Below are positions 19,332-28,350 of a stretch of DNA of 64,000 nucleotides, piece after piece (within the stretch, counting starts at the first letter, position 1; the number at the start of each line of letters is the position of its first letter). A program made the position numbers and the translations under genes. The notes under the pieces are model-generated. The model worked only from the letters and a program-made list of their open reading frames with translations, was not told the DNA's origin and made no database searches. Source of the stretch: Jhaorihella thermophila (GTDB lineage Bacteria > Pseudomonadota > Alphaproteobacteria > Rhodobacterales > Rhodobacteraceae); the NCBI RefSeq assembly GCF_900108275.1, contig NZ_FNVD01000009.1, forward strand, positions 62,001 to 126,000. Reading direction: 5' to 3'.

Positions 19332-20248
19332 AGGTCGGATGTCTCCACGGATATGGCGCGCAGCGGCACGCCGGGGTTTTCGGGCAGATGCGCGCCGAAT
19401 ACCATCATCTCCTCGGCTTCGAAATGGGCCGCGAACCAGGCCGCCAGCGCCACCGCGTCGGAAGGATGCGCCGACGGACCGTCCACCGCGTCCAGCACGA
19501 TCTTGGAGGGCGCCCAGACGCTGATCTGACCGTGCTTCATCGCCCAGTCGAGCTCTGTCCTGGTCGCCACCACCACGCAGCGCGGATCGCGCGCGGCCAG
19601 AACCCAAGCGTTCTGTTCGATCGCAAGCAAATCGATGCGGCGTTGGGTCAGCGGGTGCCCCGATTGCGGCGCGGGCGTGTCCGGCGCGCCCACGCACAGG
19701 ATCACCGGGCGGCCCTCGGCATGAAGCTGGTCGATCCAGCGCGACAGATACGGCGAGTCAATCGCCGCGTTCGACAGGAACACCAGCCGCGGATGCGGGC
19801 GGTCGTCGTCCTGCGGGCGGTGCCAGACCTGATCGCGCGAACGCACGATTTCCACGCCCAGCGCGCCGGGGCCGCGGTCGAGCTTTTCGATCCGCACGAA
19901 GACCCGCACCGCCTGCGGTTCGGCCAGGAGGCGTTCGGCGATGCGTTCGGCGAGCGTCTCCAGAAGGTTCAGCCGTTCCTCGGCCAGTTCATGGGCGATG
20001 GCCTCGGTCACCTTGTCGTAGGAGAGGATCCGGTCCACATCGTCGTCGATCGGCCCCTCGACCGGCTCGACCTCGACCACGACGTTGAAACAGACCCGCT
20101 GGGTGGTGCCGCGCTCGGCCTGAAAGGCGCCGATCTCGACCTCGACGATGTGGTCGCGCAGCGAGATGCGGTCCAGCGGACCCGGCCGCGCGGTGGCCGC
20201 CGCCCGTTCGGACGGGTGCGCAAAGGCAAGGCGGATGTCGGAACTCAT
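19328..20248 (-). CDS. folB: Dihydroneopterin aldolase with a C-terminal extension
   Basis: 306 residues from ATG 20248. The first ~125 residues are a FolB domain (IEVGAFQAERG-like segment VEVEIGAFQAERGTTQRVC, LSYDKVTEAI, LNLLETLAERIAERLL, VRVFVRIEKLDRGPGALGVEI). A further ~170 residues (beginning RPHPRLVFLSNAAIDSPYL) form an alpha/beta-looking domain with no motif I recognise. Bacterial FolB is normally about 120 residues, so this is an extended form. It overlaps folP, placing both in folate synthesis. Confidence 0.85.
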   Translation of the reverse strand: MSSDIRLAFAHPSERAAATARPGPLDRISLRDHIVEVEIGAFQAERGTTQRVCFNVVVEVEPVEGPIDDDVDRILSYDKVTEAIAHELAEERLNLLETLAERIAERLLAEPQAVRVFVRIEKLDRGPGALGVEIVRSRDQVWHRPQDDDRPHPRLVFLSNAAIDSPYLSRWIDQLHAEGRPVILCVGAPDTPAPQSGHPLTQRRIDLLAIEQNAWVLAARDPRCVVVATRTELDWAMKHGQISVWAPSKIVLDAVDGPSAHPSDAVALAAWFAAHFEAEEMMVFGAHLPENPGVPLRAISVETSDL

Positions 20249-20351
20249 GGGTGGCCTCCGGGCATTGCGGTCGGGCATGGCGTCGGCGCCGGTCTACGCC
20301 GTGCAGGTCTGTTTATCAGCCCCGAACGCGCCGCACCAGCGACCGAAAGCG

Positions 20352-21737
20352 TCAGGCGACGCGGATCCAGCTGGCCATCCCCGCCCGGGCATGACCCAGC
20401 ATGTGGCAGTGCAGCAGCCAGTCGCCGGGATTGTCGGCGACCATGACGACCTGCCGCGTCCGACCCCGCTCCACCAGGATCGTGTCGCGCCACGGGCCCA
20501 GCGCGCCGCTGTCGGTGATCTCGCGGAAATGGTGGCCGTGCAGGTGCATGGCGTGCGGGAACATCGTGTCGTTGACAAAGGCGATGCGGTGCGTCTCGCC
20601 CGGATGCGCGTCGATGAAGGGCGCCGTGTCGCGGTCGGCCACGCCGTTCAGCGCCCAGAACTTGCCCCGTTGCGCCAGCGCCCGCCCGTCCAGCGTCTCG
20701 CCGTTCAGGCGCGCCTCGGACAGCCAGGCCATCGCGCCGCCGGTCATCGTCATGGCATGCAGCGGCGCGGCGGCCGGATCGGCGATCCGCGGCAGGGGGT
20801 TGGGCGGCAGCGGGTTCGGAGCCTCCCGCCGGATGCCGGCCGCCTGCCCGGCGACGGGAAACCGCGCGATGCCGTAGGCGCCGTCGCGTTCCACCGTGAC
20901 CAGGCTGGCGGTGCCGCCGGCCTCGGCGGTCACGTCCACGATCAGGTCGGCCCGCTGCGCGGGGGCGAGCGTGAAGGCCCCCGTCACCGCCACGGGCTGC
21001 GCCAGCGGCATCCCGTCCAGCGCGATCAGCCAGCCCTCCATCCCGTCCAGCCCGACCGGGAAGATCCGCGCCGTGGCGGCATTGATCAGCCGCAGGCGCA
21101 GGCGGTCATGCCGGCGCACCGTCTGCGCGGGGTCGAACCGGCCGTTGACCGAGATCAGGTTGCCCAGCCGCCCGGCATGGCTGAGATCGTGCATTTTGTC
21201 GAAACCGGCGATCAACTGCGCCGTCTCCGGATCCAGCCGCCAGTCGTCGATCACCAGCGGCAGGTCGTGATCCAGTTCGGGCGGCTCGGGCTCTTCGACC
21301 ACCAGAACCCCGTGCAGGCCGCGTTCGACCTGCTCCATCGACCGCTGATGGGAATGATACCAGAAGGTGCCGGCGTCGCGCACCGCGAAGTCATAGTCGA
21401 AGCTTCCGCCCGGCGGCACCGGCGCCTGGGTGAGCCCCGGCACACCGTCCATCGCGTTGTCGATCCGCACCCCGTGCCAGTGGACCGCGGTTTCGACCGG
21501 CAGGGCGTTCAGCAGCCGCCGCCGCACCCGCCCGCCCTGAGGCACGCGCAGCACCGGACCCGGCACGGTCCCGTCATAGGCCCAGACGGCGGTGCGGGCA
21601 TAGCCCTCGGGCGCGACCTGCTGGTCGGCGGGGGCGGCGGTCAGAAGGTCAGGCGCCTGACCGGCCCGCAGCGGAGCGGCGGCAACCGCTGCGGTTGCGG
21701 CGGAACCTGCCAGGAATCGGCGGCGGGACATGGGCAT
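20352..21737 (-). CDS. Multicopper oxidase with Tat signal
   Basis: 461 residues; AAAGGAGG lies 7 bases before the ATG. Twin-arginine signal MSRRRFLAGSAATAAVAAA. Copper ligands appear in four blocks: HWHGVRIDN, WYHSHQRSME, HAMHLHGHHFRE and HCHMLGHARAGM, the last with the type 1 HCH..H..M set. It is a three-domain periplasmic oxidase of the CueO/laccase kind, perhaps for Cu(I) or phenolic oxidation. It precedes folB by 103 bases on the same strand, probably a separate unit. Confidence 0.9.
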   Translation of the reverse strand: MPMSRRRFLAGSAATAAVAAAPLRAGQAPDLLTAAPADQQVAPEGYARTAVWAYDGTVPGPVLRVPQGGRVRRRLLNALPVETAVHWHGVRIDNAMDGVPGLTQAPVPPGGSFDYDFAVRDAGTFWYHSHQRSMEQVERGLHGVLVVEEPEPPELDHDLPLVIDDWRLDPETAQLIAGFDKMHDLSHAGRLGNLISVNGRFDPAQTVRRHDRLRLRLINAATARIFPVGLDGMEGWLIALDGMPLAQPVAVTGAFTLAPAQRADLIVDVTAEAGGTASLVTVERDGAYGIARFPVAGQAAGIRREAPNPLPPNPLPRIADPAAAPLHAMTMTGGAMAWLSEARLNGETLDGRALAQRGKFWALNGVADRDTAPFIDAHPGETHRIAFVNDTMFPHAMHLHGHHFREITDSGALGPWRDTILVERGRTRQVVMVADNPGDWLLHCHMLGHARAGMASWIRVA

Positions 21738-21802
21738 GGGCGGGCCTCCTTTGACGCCAAGGGTAGACCCGCGCCGATCCGCGCGAAACCCCTGCCGGCC
21801 GA

Positions 21803-22453
21803 TCAGCCGTTTGACGCGGTCCGCAGCTTGGGCCGATAGAAGATGTGCACCCCGATCCGGGCGGTTTCGGCAAAGCGCCGCGACCAGCTGGGACGGACGG
21901 CGGTGGTGTGATAATAGAGCGCCCCGCCGGTCAGGTTGACGGGCGCGCCATCCAGCACCAGACGGGCGATTTTCGCCACCCGGTCATAGGCGTCCCTTTC
22001 CACGATCACCTCTCTCACCCCGTCGCAGGTATAGGTGAACTGGCATTGATAGCGTTTGCCCGTGCCCTGATGGATCACGCCGCAATAGGTGTTCGGAAAC
22101 TGGCTGCTGGCGACCCGGTTGCGGATCACCTCGGCCACCGCGAACTGGCCCTTCACCGTTTCGCCGCGCGCCTCGAAGTAAAGCGCCTCGGCCAGGCAGG
22201 CCCATTCCGCATCGCCCTTGGCGGCGGGACGCGAGTCGATCCATTCCCGGGTGAAGGACACTTTCTGTTCCTTCTTCCGCGGAGCCATCTTCTCGGCGAT
22301 CGAGGCGAAGAATGCCTTGAGCCCGGTCTCGGCCCGGTTCGGCGCCACCGCGACGTCGGAGGTCGCGGCGCGGCTGACTTCGGCCTCGGCATGAACCGCA
22401 CCGGCGAGCGAAAACGCCGCCAGAACCGCGGCAATCAGTGTTCGAGTCATCAT
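21803..22453 (-). CDS. SleB-type cell wall hydrolase
   Basis: 216 residues from the first of two tandem ATG codons; the in-frame extension upstream is not signal-like. A signal peptide (TRTLIAAVLAAFSLAGAVHA) precedes the hydrolase_2/SleB domain: LAEALYFEARGE (catalytic glutamate), GQFAVAEVIRNRV, YCGVIHQG and GALYYHTTAVRPSW. Likely a lytic transglycosylase-like enzyme in the periplasm. Confidence 0.87.
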   Translation of the reverse strand: MMTRTLIAAVLAAFSLAGAVHAEAEVSRAATSDVAVAPNRAETGLKAFFASIAEKMAPRKKEQKVSFTREWIDSRPAAKGDAEWACLAEALYFEARGETVKGQFAVAEVIRNRVASSQFPNTYCGVIHQGTGKRYQCQFTYTCDGVREVIVERDAYDRVAKIARLVLDGAPVNLTGGALYYHTTAVRPSWSRRFAETARIGVHIFYRPKLRTASNG

Positions 22454-22623
22454 GACGCCCCCACAGACATCGTTACTCGCACCGAGTCCCCCGTTCGGCA
22501 CGCGGCGGCATTTAGCCCAGAATCGCCGCAACGTCCAGTTTCGCGAAAAATGCAAGCGGCTTCCGCGCCGTCACGAACCCGGCTCTGCCGGATATGGCGT
22601 CGGCGGACCCACCACATCTGGGG

Positions 22624-25176
22624 TCAGCCGGCTCCCTCCTCCCCAAGCTTGTGGGCGATGGCCAGCTGAGCGGCCGCCAGCCGCGCCACCGGCACGCGGA
22701 AGGGCGAACAGGACACGTAATCGAACCCGACGCTGCGGCAGAAGGAAATCGATTCGGGGTTGCCGCCATGTTCGCCGCAAATCGACAGGATCACGTCGGG
22801 GTTCGCCGACCGGCCCCGCTCGACCCCCAGCCGCAGCAATTCGCCCACACCTTCGGTATCGAGCACATGGAACGGATCCTCCGCGAACACGCCCTGCTGG
22901 ACATAGGTGGACATGAACCGCCCCGCATCGTCGCGCGACAGGCCATAGGTCATCTGGGTCAGGTCGTTGGTGCCGAAGCTCAGGAACGCGGTATGCGGGG
23001 CAATCTCACCGGCCCGCAGCGCCGCGCGCGGGGTTTCCACCATCACCCCCAGCCGGTATTCGAAATTCTTCCCCGTCTCGGCCCTGACCGCCGCCGCCAC
23101 CGCGTCGATGCGGGCCTGAACCAGTTCGACCTCGCGCTTGGCGCTGACCAGCGGGATCATGATCTCGGGCACCACCGGCGCGCTGTCGCGCCCCGCCTCG
23201 AGCGCCGCCTCGAAGATGGCACGGGCCTGCATGTCGTAGATTTCCGGCACCGTTACCCCCAGCCGCACCCCGCGCAGGCCCAGCATGGGGTTGTATTCCT
23301 GCATCGCCTCGACCCGGCGCACCACGTCCGACACCGGCAGGTCCAGCGCCTCGGCCATCTCGCGCTGGCCGGTGCGGGTGGTGGGCAGGAATTCGTGCAG
23401 CGGGGGGTCGAACAGGCGGATGCAGACCGGAAGCCCCTCCATGATGCAGAACAGTTCGACGAAATCCGCCCGCTGCATCGGCAGCAGCCGCGCCAGCACC
23501 GCCTCGCGGCCCCGGCTGGTTTCGGCAAAAATCATCTCGCGCATCACGGTCAGGCGGCCGGGCTCGAAGAACATGTGCTCGGTCCGGCACAGCCCGATCC
23601 CCTGCGCGTCGAACCGGCGCGCGGTGCGGGCATCCTCGGGCGTGTCGGCATTGGCGCGGATACCGATGTCTCGTTCTGCATCGGCCCAGCCCATGAAGGT
23701 CTGGAAGGCATCGTCCAGCGCCGCCTCGAGCATCGGCGGCTCGCCGGCCAGAACCTCCCCCGCGCTGCCGTCGATGGTGATGACGTCGCCGGCGGCGAAC
23801 ACGCGCCCGTCCGCCGCGATCAGCTTGCGCCCGCGCATGTCGAAGGTCATCGACGAGGCACCCACGATGCAGGGCAGACCCAGCCCGCGCCCGATCACGG
23901 CGGCGTGGCTGGTCATGCCGCCGCGTTCGGTCAGCACGCCGACGGCGGCGTGCATGCCGCGCACGTCTTCGGGCGAGGTTTCGCGGCGCACCAGGATGCA
24001 GGGCTCGCCCCGCGCCGCGCTGGCCTGTGCATCCGAGGCGGTGAACACGATCCGCCCGGTCGCCGCGCCGGGGCTGGCGGCAATGCCGGAGCCGATCACG
24101 TCGCGCGCGGCCTCGGGGTCCACTTGACGGTGCAGAAGCTCGCTCAGCGAATGCGGGTCGATCCGCATCAGGGCCTCTTGCGGCGGGATGATCCCGTCCT
24201 CGACCAGCCGCACCACGATCCGAAGCGCCGCCCGCGGGCTGCGCGCAACGCGCACGCCGTCAAGGATGAACACCTCGCCGTTCTGGATCACGAATTCGAC
24301 CTGCATCTCTTCGCGCAGGCGGCGGCGCATGAGGCGGGCATGGTCCTTGAGCATCTCGAACGCTTCTGGCGCCAGTTCCTCCAGCGACGGCCCGCGCGGA
24401 TCCTTTTCCAGATACAGCGCCCCGGCCCCCGCCCCCAGCGCGTCGCGGCCCTGGCTCTGGCTGAGATAGCGGCCGGTGATCTGCGGCAGCCCGGTGGTGG
24501 AATTCACCAGTTGCAACACGCCCGAGCCGCATTCGCCCGGGCCGTAGCCCGGCACCATCTGCTGCACCACAAGGCCCAGACCGGCATCGGCCGGCGCGCC
24601 CTTGGCCTGCCGCAACAGCCGCGCCGTGGTGCCCTGCCAGGCCCGCGCCATCGACCGCAGCACGCCCGAAAGCTGCACCGCCGGATCCTGCGGGAAGGGC
24701 TCGCCGGCCTCTTCCTCGTAGGCGAACAGGGTTTCCGACAGGCCCAGCTGGCCATCGCCGTGGACGTGGTCGAACATGTCCGGGTCGAGCCGCGCCACAT
24801 GCACCGCATAGGATTGGACGAACCGCATGTACATGGTCGCCGCGGCTTCAGCCCCGATCGTGTCGCTGAGCTCCACATAGGCCGCGTCGTTCATGCCGAT
24901 GTTCAGCACCGCCTTCGGCCCGCCCCAGTCCGGGTCTTCGGACGACGGCCGCACGCAGAGCAGCGCGCCGGGTTCGAACTGGGCCATGATCGCGTCGATA
25001 TCCGGCATCTCGTCTTCGCCGATCCGCCGCACCGCGTCGAAGGACAGAGCGACGGTGCGCGGCACGGGCAGGTCGAGCCGCACCAGCCGCTGCAGGCATT
25101 TCGCCCGCCACCCGTGGGTCGCGGTGGCGATCGGCGCCGTTGGCGTGATAAGCGTCGTATCCGGGTTGTTCTGCAC
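22624..25176 (-). CDS. PEP-utilising phosphotransferase, pyruvate phosphate dikinase-like
   Basis: About 850 residues from a GTG at 25176 with AGAGGA 7 bases upstream; an in-frame ATG at 25206 is the alternative, and an in-frame continuation further out runs into the island. It has an ATP-grasp-like N-terminal half, the phosphohistidine motif GGMTSHAAVIGRGLGLPCIVG, and a PEP/pyruvate barrel with GLCRTEHMFFE, LSFGTNDLTQMTYG and the catalytic cysteine in SICGEHGGNP. It is shorter at the N terminus than classical PPDK. Probably interconverts pyruvate and PEP. Confidence 0.82.
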   Translation of the reverse strand: MQNNPDTTLITPTAPIATATHGWRAKCLQRLVRLDLPVPRTVALSFDAVRRIGEDEMPDIDAIMAQFEPGALLCVRPSSEDPDWGGPKAVLNIGMNDAAYVELSDTIGAEAAATMYMRFVQSYAVHVARLDPDMFDHVHGDGQLGLSETLFAYEEEAGEPFPQDPAVQLSGVLRSMARAWQGTTARLLRQAKGAPADAGLGLVVQQMVPGYGPGECGSGVLQLVNSTTGLPQITGRYLSQSQGRDALGAGAGALYLEKDPRGPSLEELAPEAFEMLKDHARLMRRRLREEMQVEFVIQNGEVFILDGVRVARSPRAALRIVVRLVEDGIIPPQEALMRIDPHSLSELLHRQVDPEAARDVIGSGIAASPGAATGRIVFTASDAQASAARGEPCILVRRETSPEDVRGMHAAVGVLTERGGMTSHAAVIGRGLGLPCIVGASSMTFDMRGRKLIAADGRVFAAGDVITIDGSAGEVLAGEPPMLEAALDDAFQTFMGWADAERDIGIRANADTPEDARTARRFDAQGIGLCRTEHMFFEPGRLTVMREMIFAETSRGREAVLARLLPMQRADFVELFCIMEGLPVCIRLFDPPLHEFLPTTRTGQREMAEALDLPVSDVVRRVEAMQEYNPMLGLRGVRLGVTVPEIYDMQARAIFEAALEAGRDSAPVVPEIMIPLVSAKREVELVQARIDAVAAAVRAETGKNFEYRLGVMVETPRAALRAGEIAPHTAFLSFGTNDLTQMTYGLSRDDAGRFMSTYVQQGVFAEDPFHVLDTEGVGELLRLGVERGRSANPDVILSICGEHGGNPESISFCRSVGFDYVSCSPFRVPVARLAAAQLAIAHKLGEEGAG

Positions 25177-25278
25177 TGCGGCATCCTCTTTCTGCCCCAG
25201 CAGCATAATCCCCGCCCCGAAAGGCGCAAGAAAAACAATGCCGTCGCGGCGAATGTGCGTATCCCGGTCGGAAATTGC

Positions 25279-25295
25279 TGGTGCGGGCGGCGGGC
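25279..25295 (+). other. Candidate attL core: partial copy of the tRNA-Leu 3' end
   Basis: TGGTGCGGGCGG followed by CGGGC matches TGGTGCGGGCGG followed by TGGGA at 43892-43908, with one mismatch in the first 16 bases. The copy at 43892 encodes the CCA end, discriminator, acceptor 3' strand and part of the T-arm of tRNA-Leu. The site lies 103 bases upstream of the PPDK-like start. Confidence 0.55.
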
Positions 25296-25411
25296 ACATG
25301 TCGCGTTGTGCAAACTGTTGCAAACGGTTCGCTGCGCCTTTTTCATTTGCGCGCCGCAACTCTCCCGGTGCACCAGGCTGTCGCAAGTTGTTGCATTGTA
25401 GCGAGGCCCGG

Positions 25412-25434
25412 ATGGGGGCCAGAATGGGGGCCGG
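25412..25434 (+). repeat. Left copy of a 23-bp integrase arm-like direct repeat
   Basis: Two units of ATGGGGGCC separated by AGA and followed by GG. An identical 23-base copy in the same orientation lies at 43815-43837. Both are preceded by GTAGCG at the same distance (8 bases). Located 3 bases before the integrase start codon. Confidence 0.75.
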
Positions 25435-25437
25435 GGG

Positions 25438-26619
25438 ATGGCGGGGCTGAACAAGCTGACCGCAAGACAGATCAAGGCGGCGGTGTCGGGGGACAAGCTG
25501 CATGATGGCGGCGGGCTTCTGTTCGTGGCCGGAGAAAACGGCGGGCGATGGAAATTCCGCCACCAGATCGGCGGGCGGCGCCGGGAAATGGGACTCGGTT
25601 CGTTTCCGGCAATGTCGCTGGCAGAGGCGCGCAGGGAGCGAGACAAGTGGGCCGCCGTCAAGGAATCCGGGCAAGACCCAATCCGCGAGCGCGACCGACA
25701 ACGCGCCGAGGACATGAAGCCAGACCGTGGTGATCCCACGTTCGAGGAAATGGCCCATATCGCGTTCGAGGCCAGGAAGGAAATGCTGCGCGGCGATGGG
25801 GAGCGCGGACGGTGGTTCGCGCCGCTGCGCTTGCATGTGATCCCGAAGATCGGGGCAATACCAGTGTCGTCGCTCACGCAGAGGGACATTCGGGATGCCT
25901 TGCAACCGATCTGGCGCACAAAAAACGCGACCGCCGTGAAGGCGGTCAACAGGACGCGCATCGTCCTGCGCCATGCGCGCCTGTCGGGCTATGACGTAGA
26001 TCCATTCATCGCGGACGCGGCTCAACACATGCTCGGATACGTCGCCCACAAGCCGACGCCGATCCCAGCGACGCCCTGGCAGGACGTGCCGGATCTCTAT
26101 GCCAGGCTGTGCGACATGGCTGGCGTGTCGCCGCTGGCGCTTCGGTTTGCGATCCTGACCGCCGTGCGCAGTGATGGCGTGCGCAATGCCCGCTTCGACG
26201 AAATCGACGGCGACGTATGGATCGTCCCGGCTGACCGCGTGAAGGGGCGCCGCGGCAAGGTTGGAGATTTTCGCGCCCCCCTCTCGGACGAGGCGATGCG
26301 CATTGTCGAGGCGTGCCGGGAACGCAGGATCGGCGCTCACCTGTTCCCGTCGCCCCGTCTACGCAAGGGCATCTCGGACGTTGCCCTCTCCAAGACACTC
26401 GATCGGCTCGGAGAGGCGGGCCGCATACACGGCTTTCGCACGTCGTTCAGGACATGGGTGCAGGACACCGGCGCGGCGGGATACGATATTGCGGAAACCG
26501 CCCTTGGGCATGTGGTCGGCGGCAAGGTGGAGCGCGCCTAAGCCAGACCCGATCTTCTGGATCAGCGCCGTTTCCTGATGCAGAAATGGGCGGATTTCGT
26601 CAATCAGGCTGACGCGTAG
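25438..26619 (+). pseudogene. Tyrosine integrase (P4-like) with its catalytic Tyr codon changed to stop
   Basis: The frame opens at 25438 and reads an N-terminal arm domain (LTARQIKAAVSGDKLHDGGGL, REMGLGSFPAMSLAEARRE), a core-binding domain, and catalytic residues Arg in LTAVRSDGV and His/Arg in HGFRTSFRTW, then LGHVVGGKVERA. There a TAA stands at 26539-26541. The same frame continues ARPDLLDQRRFLMQKWADF to a TAG at 26617-26619, the normal C terminus of this family, where VERAY carries the nucleophilic tyrosine. So 25 residues including the nucleophile are lost by one substitution. Confidence 0.85.
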
Positions 26620-26873
26620 GTGGTGCGCCTGCCCGGTCGGTGAAGGCGCGCACGGCTTTCGAATGGTGCCAGCCACCGCGCCAGTTGGCCCAAGGACCGG
26701 GGTATCAATCACCATCCACAATCCCCGGCGGGTGCGGATTCGCCGTTTCCGGCTCCCCAGCGCGAAACGCCTGCTGCCCGGCAAGGAATGGAGGAAGCGG
26801 TCTGCTCATAGACGATGGCGCGTCACGGCCTGTTGTTCAACCAGAACGCTTGGTGGCGCGCCGCGTCCTCCTC
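26620..26873. other. Island stretch without recognisable genes
   Basis: About 250 bases between the integrase and the IS element. Short frames on both strands have no start site or motif I can support. It may hold recombination directionality sequences or decayed DNA. Confidence 0.4.
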
Positions 26874-28052
26874 TGTAAAGCACGCGACTTGATCTGACAT
26901 TTCTGCTCTTATGGAGCGCAAGCAAGGAGTGTCGATCAATGACAAGCATTCAGGAAAAGATCATCAAACCGAAGCTGGGGCTGCTGGAACTGGCCAAACA
27001 GCTCGGCAGCGTTTCGCAGGCCTGCAAGGTAATGGGCTATTCGCGTGACAGCTTTTACCGGTTCAAGGAACTCTATGAACAGGGCGGGGAGCAGGCGTTG
27101 ATGGATCTCAGCCGCCGCAAGCCGATCCTGAAGAACCGGGTGCCGGAGCATGTGGAGCGGTCGGTGGTCGAGCTGGCCATCGAAAACCCGGTCTGGGCCA
27201 GAAGCGGGCGTCATGGGAGCTGCAGCAGAAGGGCATCATGGTGTCCTCGTCGGGCGTGCGCTCGATCTGGCTGCGCCATGATCTGGAGACCATGAAGAAG
27301 CGGCTGAAGGCGCTGGAGGCCCGCGCCGCCCAGGAGGGCATCCTGCTGACCGAGGAACAGATGGCGGCGCTGGAGAAGGCGAAGAGCCAGAAGGAGGCCC
27401 ATGGCGAGATCGAGAGCCACCATCCGGGCTATCTCGGCAGCCAGGACACCTATTACATGGGCACGATGAAGGGCGTGGGCCGCATCTATCAGCAGACCTT
27501 CGTGGATACGTATTCGCGGGTGGCGATCGCCAAGCTCTACACCGAGAAGACCGCGATCACGGCGGCCGATCTGCTGAACGACCGGGTCATCCCGTTCTTC
27601 GCCGAGCACGGGATCAGCCTGCTGCGCATCCTCACCGACCGGGGCACCGAATATTGCGCCAAGGTCGAAAACCACGCCTATCAGCTCTATCTCGCGGTCG
27701 AGGACATCGACCACACCAGGACCAAGGCACGTTCGCCTCAGACCAACGGCATCTGCGAGAGCTTCCACAGGACCGTCAAGGACGAGTTCTACGACATCGC
27801 CTTCCGCAAGAAGCTCTACCGGTCGGTTGAGGAGCTGCAGACCGATCTCGATGCCTGGCTGGCCGGATACAACGAACAACGACCGCACTCGGGAAGATAC
27901 TGCTACGGCAAGACACCTATGCAGACCTTCCGGGAAACGTTACACATCGCCGCGGAAAAGACGATCAGCGCTCCCGACCCATCGGACAGCCAACAACCCA
28001 TTCTCAGCGCCGAAAGCTGAGTTGTCCGTCAGATCAAGTCGGAAGTTTCACA
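26874..28052 (+). mobile_element. IS481-family insertion sequence
   Basis: 1179 bases. Imperfect terminal inverted repeats of 25 bases start with TGT and share the perfect 14-base block CGACTTGATCTGAC (26885-26898 and its complement at 28028-28041). CCTC flanks both ends (26870-26873 and 28053-28056), a probable 4-bp target duplication. It contains one transposase gene, which is frameshifted. Confidence 0.8.
26939..28020 (+). pseudogene. IS481-family transposase, frameshifted
   Basis: The N-terminal part (helix-turn-helix with [28 protein letters not shown]) runs in one frame to about 27195. The rest, including the DDE core, is in another frame: D in GSQDTYYMG, D in ILTDRGTEYC, E in NGICESFHR. 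At TCTGGGCCAGAAG (27193-27205) one extra G would give the expected [12 protein letters not shown]. Either the element is dead or the base is missed; IS481 transposases do not normally need a programmed shift. Confidence 0.82.
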
Positions 28053-28171
28053 CCTCAAGGCAGTCATGCGCCGGCCCCCATGTCGTAAGGCGTCTTGCCC
28101 AAAGAATCAGAATGAAGGCAAGGTTACCCGTATCACTTCCGCCGACAAAACGCCGCGATGATCTGCTCGGG

Positions 28172-28321
28172 TCAGCCCAGAGGGCTGTCCATCAGAAGCG
28201 CGACGGCGAAAGCGATGATGAGCCAGATCGGCGTTTCGTTCACGACGACGCGCTCGACGCGCTCGGCATTCACGCGGTTATCGTCCGCCGAATGGTGGAT
28301 GTTGCGCGCCTGCGGCCGCAC
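28172..28321 (-). CDS. Putative small membrane protein, 49 residues
   Basis: A GTG at 28321 has AGGGAG 9 bases upstream. The frame ends at TGA 28172-28174. The C-terminal half carries one membrane segment (TPIWLIIAFAVALLM) after a charged N-terminal half (ADDNRVNAERVERVVVNE). It follows the polyvalent protein pseudogene by 29 bases on the same strand. A holin- or spanin-like phage protein is possible; no family was recognised. Confidence 0.4.
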   Translation of the reverse strand: MRPQARNIHHSADDNRVNAERVERVVVNETPIWLIIAFAVALLMDSPLG

Positions 28322-28350
28322 GATACGCTGCTCCCTGAACTCGGCGGAGC

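Noticed and set aside
17280-19529. A 749-codon plus-strand frame opposite glmM and folP
   Set aside because: Shadow of two well-defined minus-strand genes; composition is His/Gly/Arg-rich as expected for antisense of high-GC coding DNA.
25207-26340. N-terminal extension of the PPDK-like frame by almost 380 codons
   Set aside because: The extension is antisense to the integrase gene and crosses the island boundary; a ribosome site and family length favour a start at 25176 or 25206.
27195-27197. Programmed ribosomal frameshift in the IS transposase
   Set aside because: No slippery heptamer or downstream structure was evident and IS481 transposases are normally single-frame; a missing base is the simpler reading.
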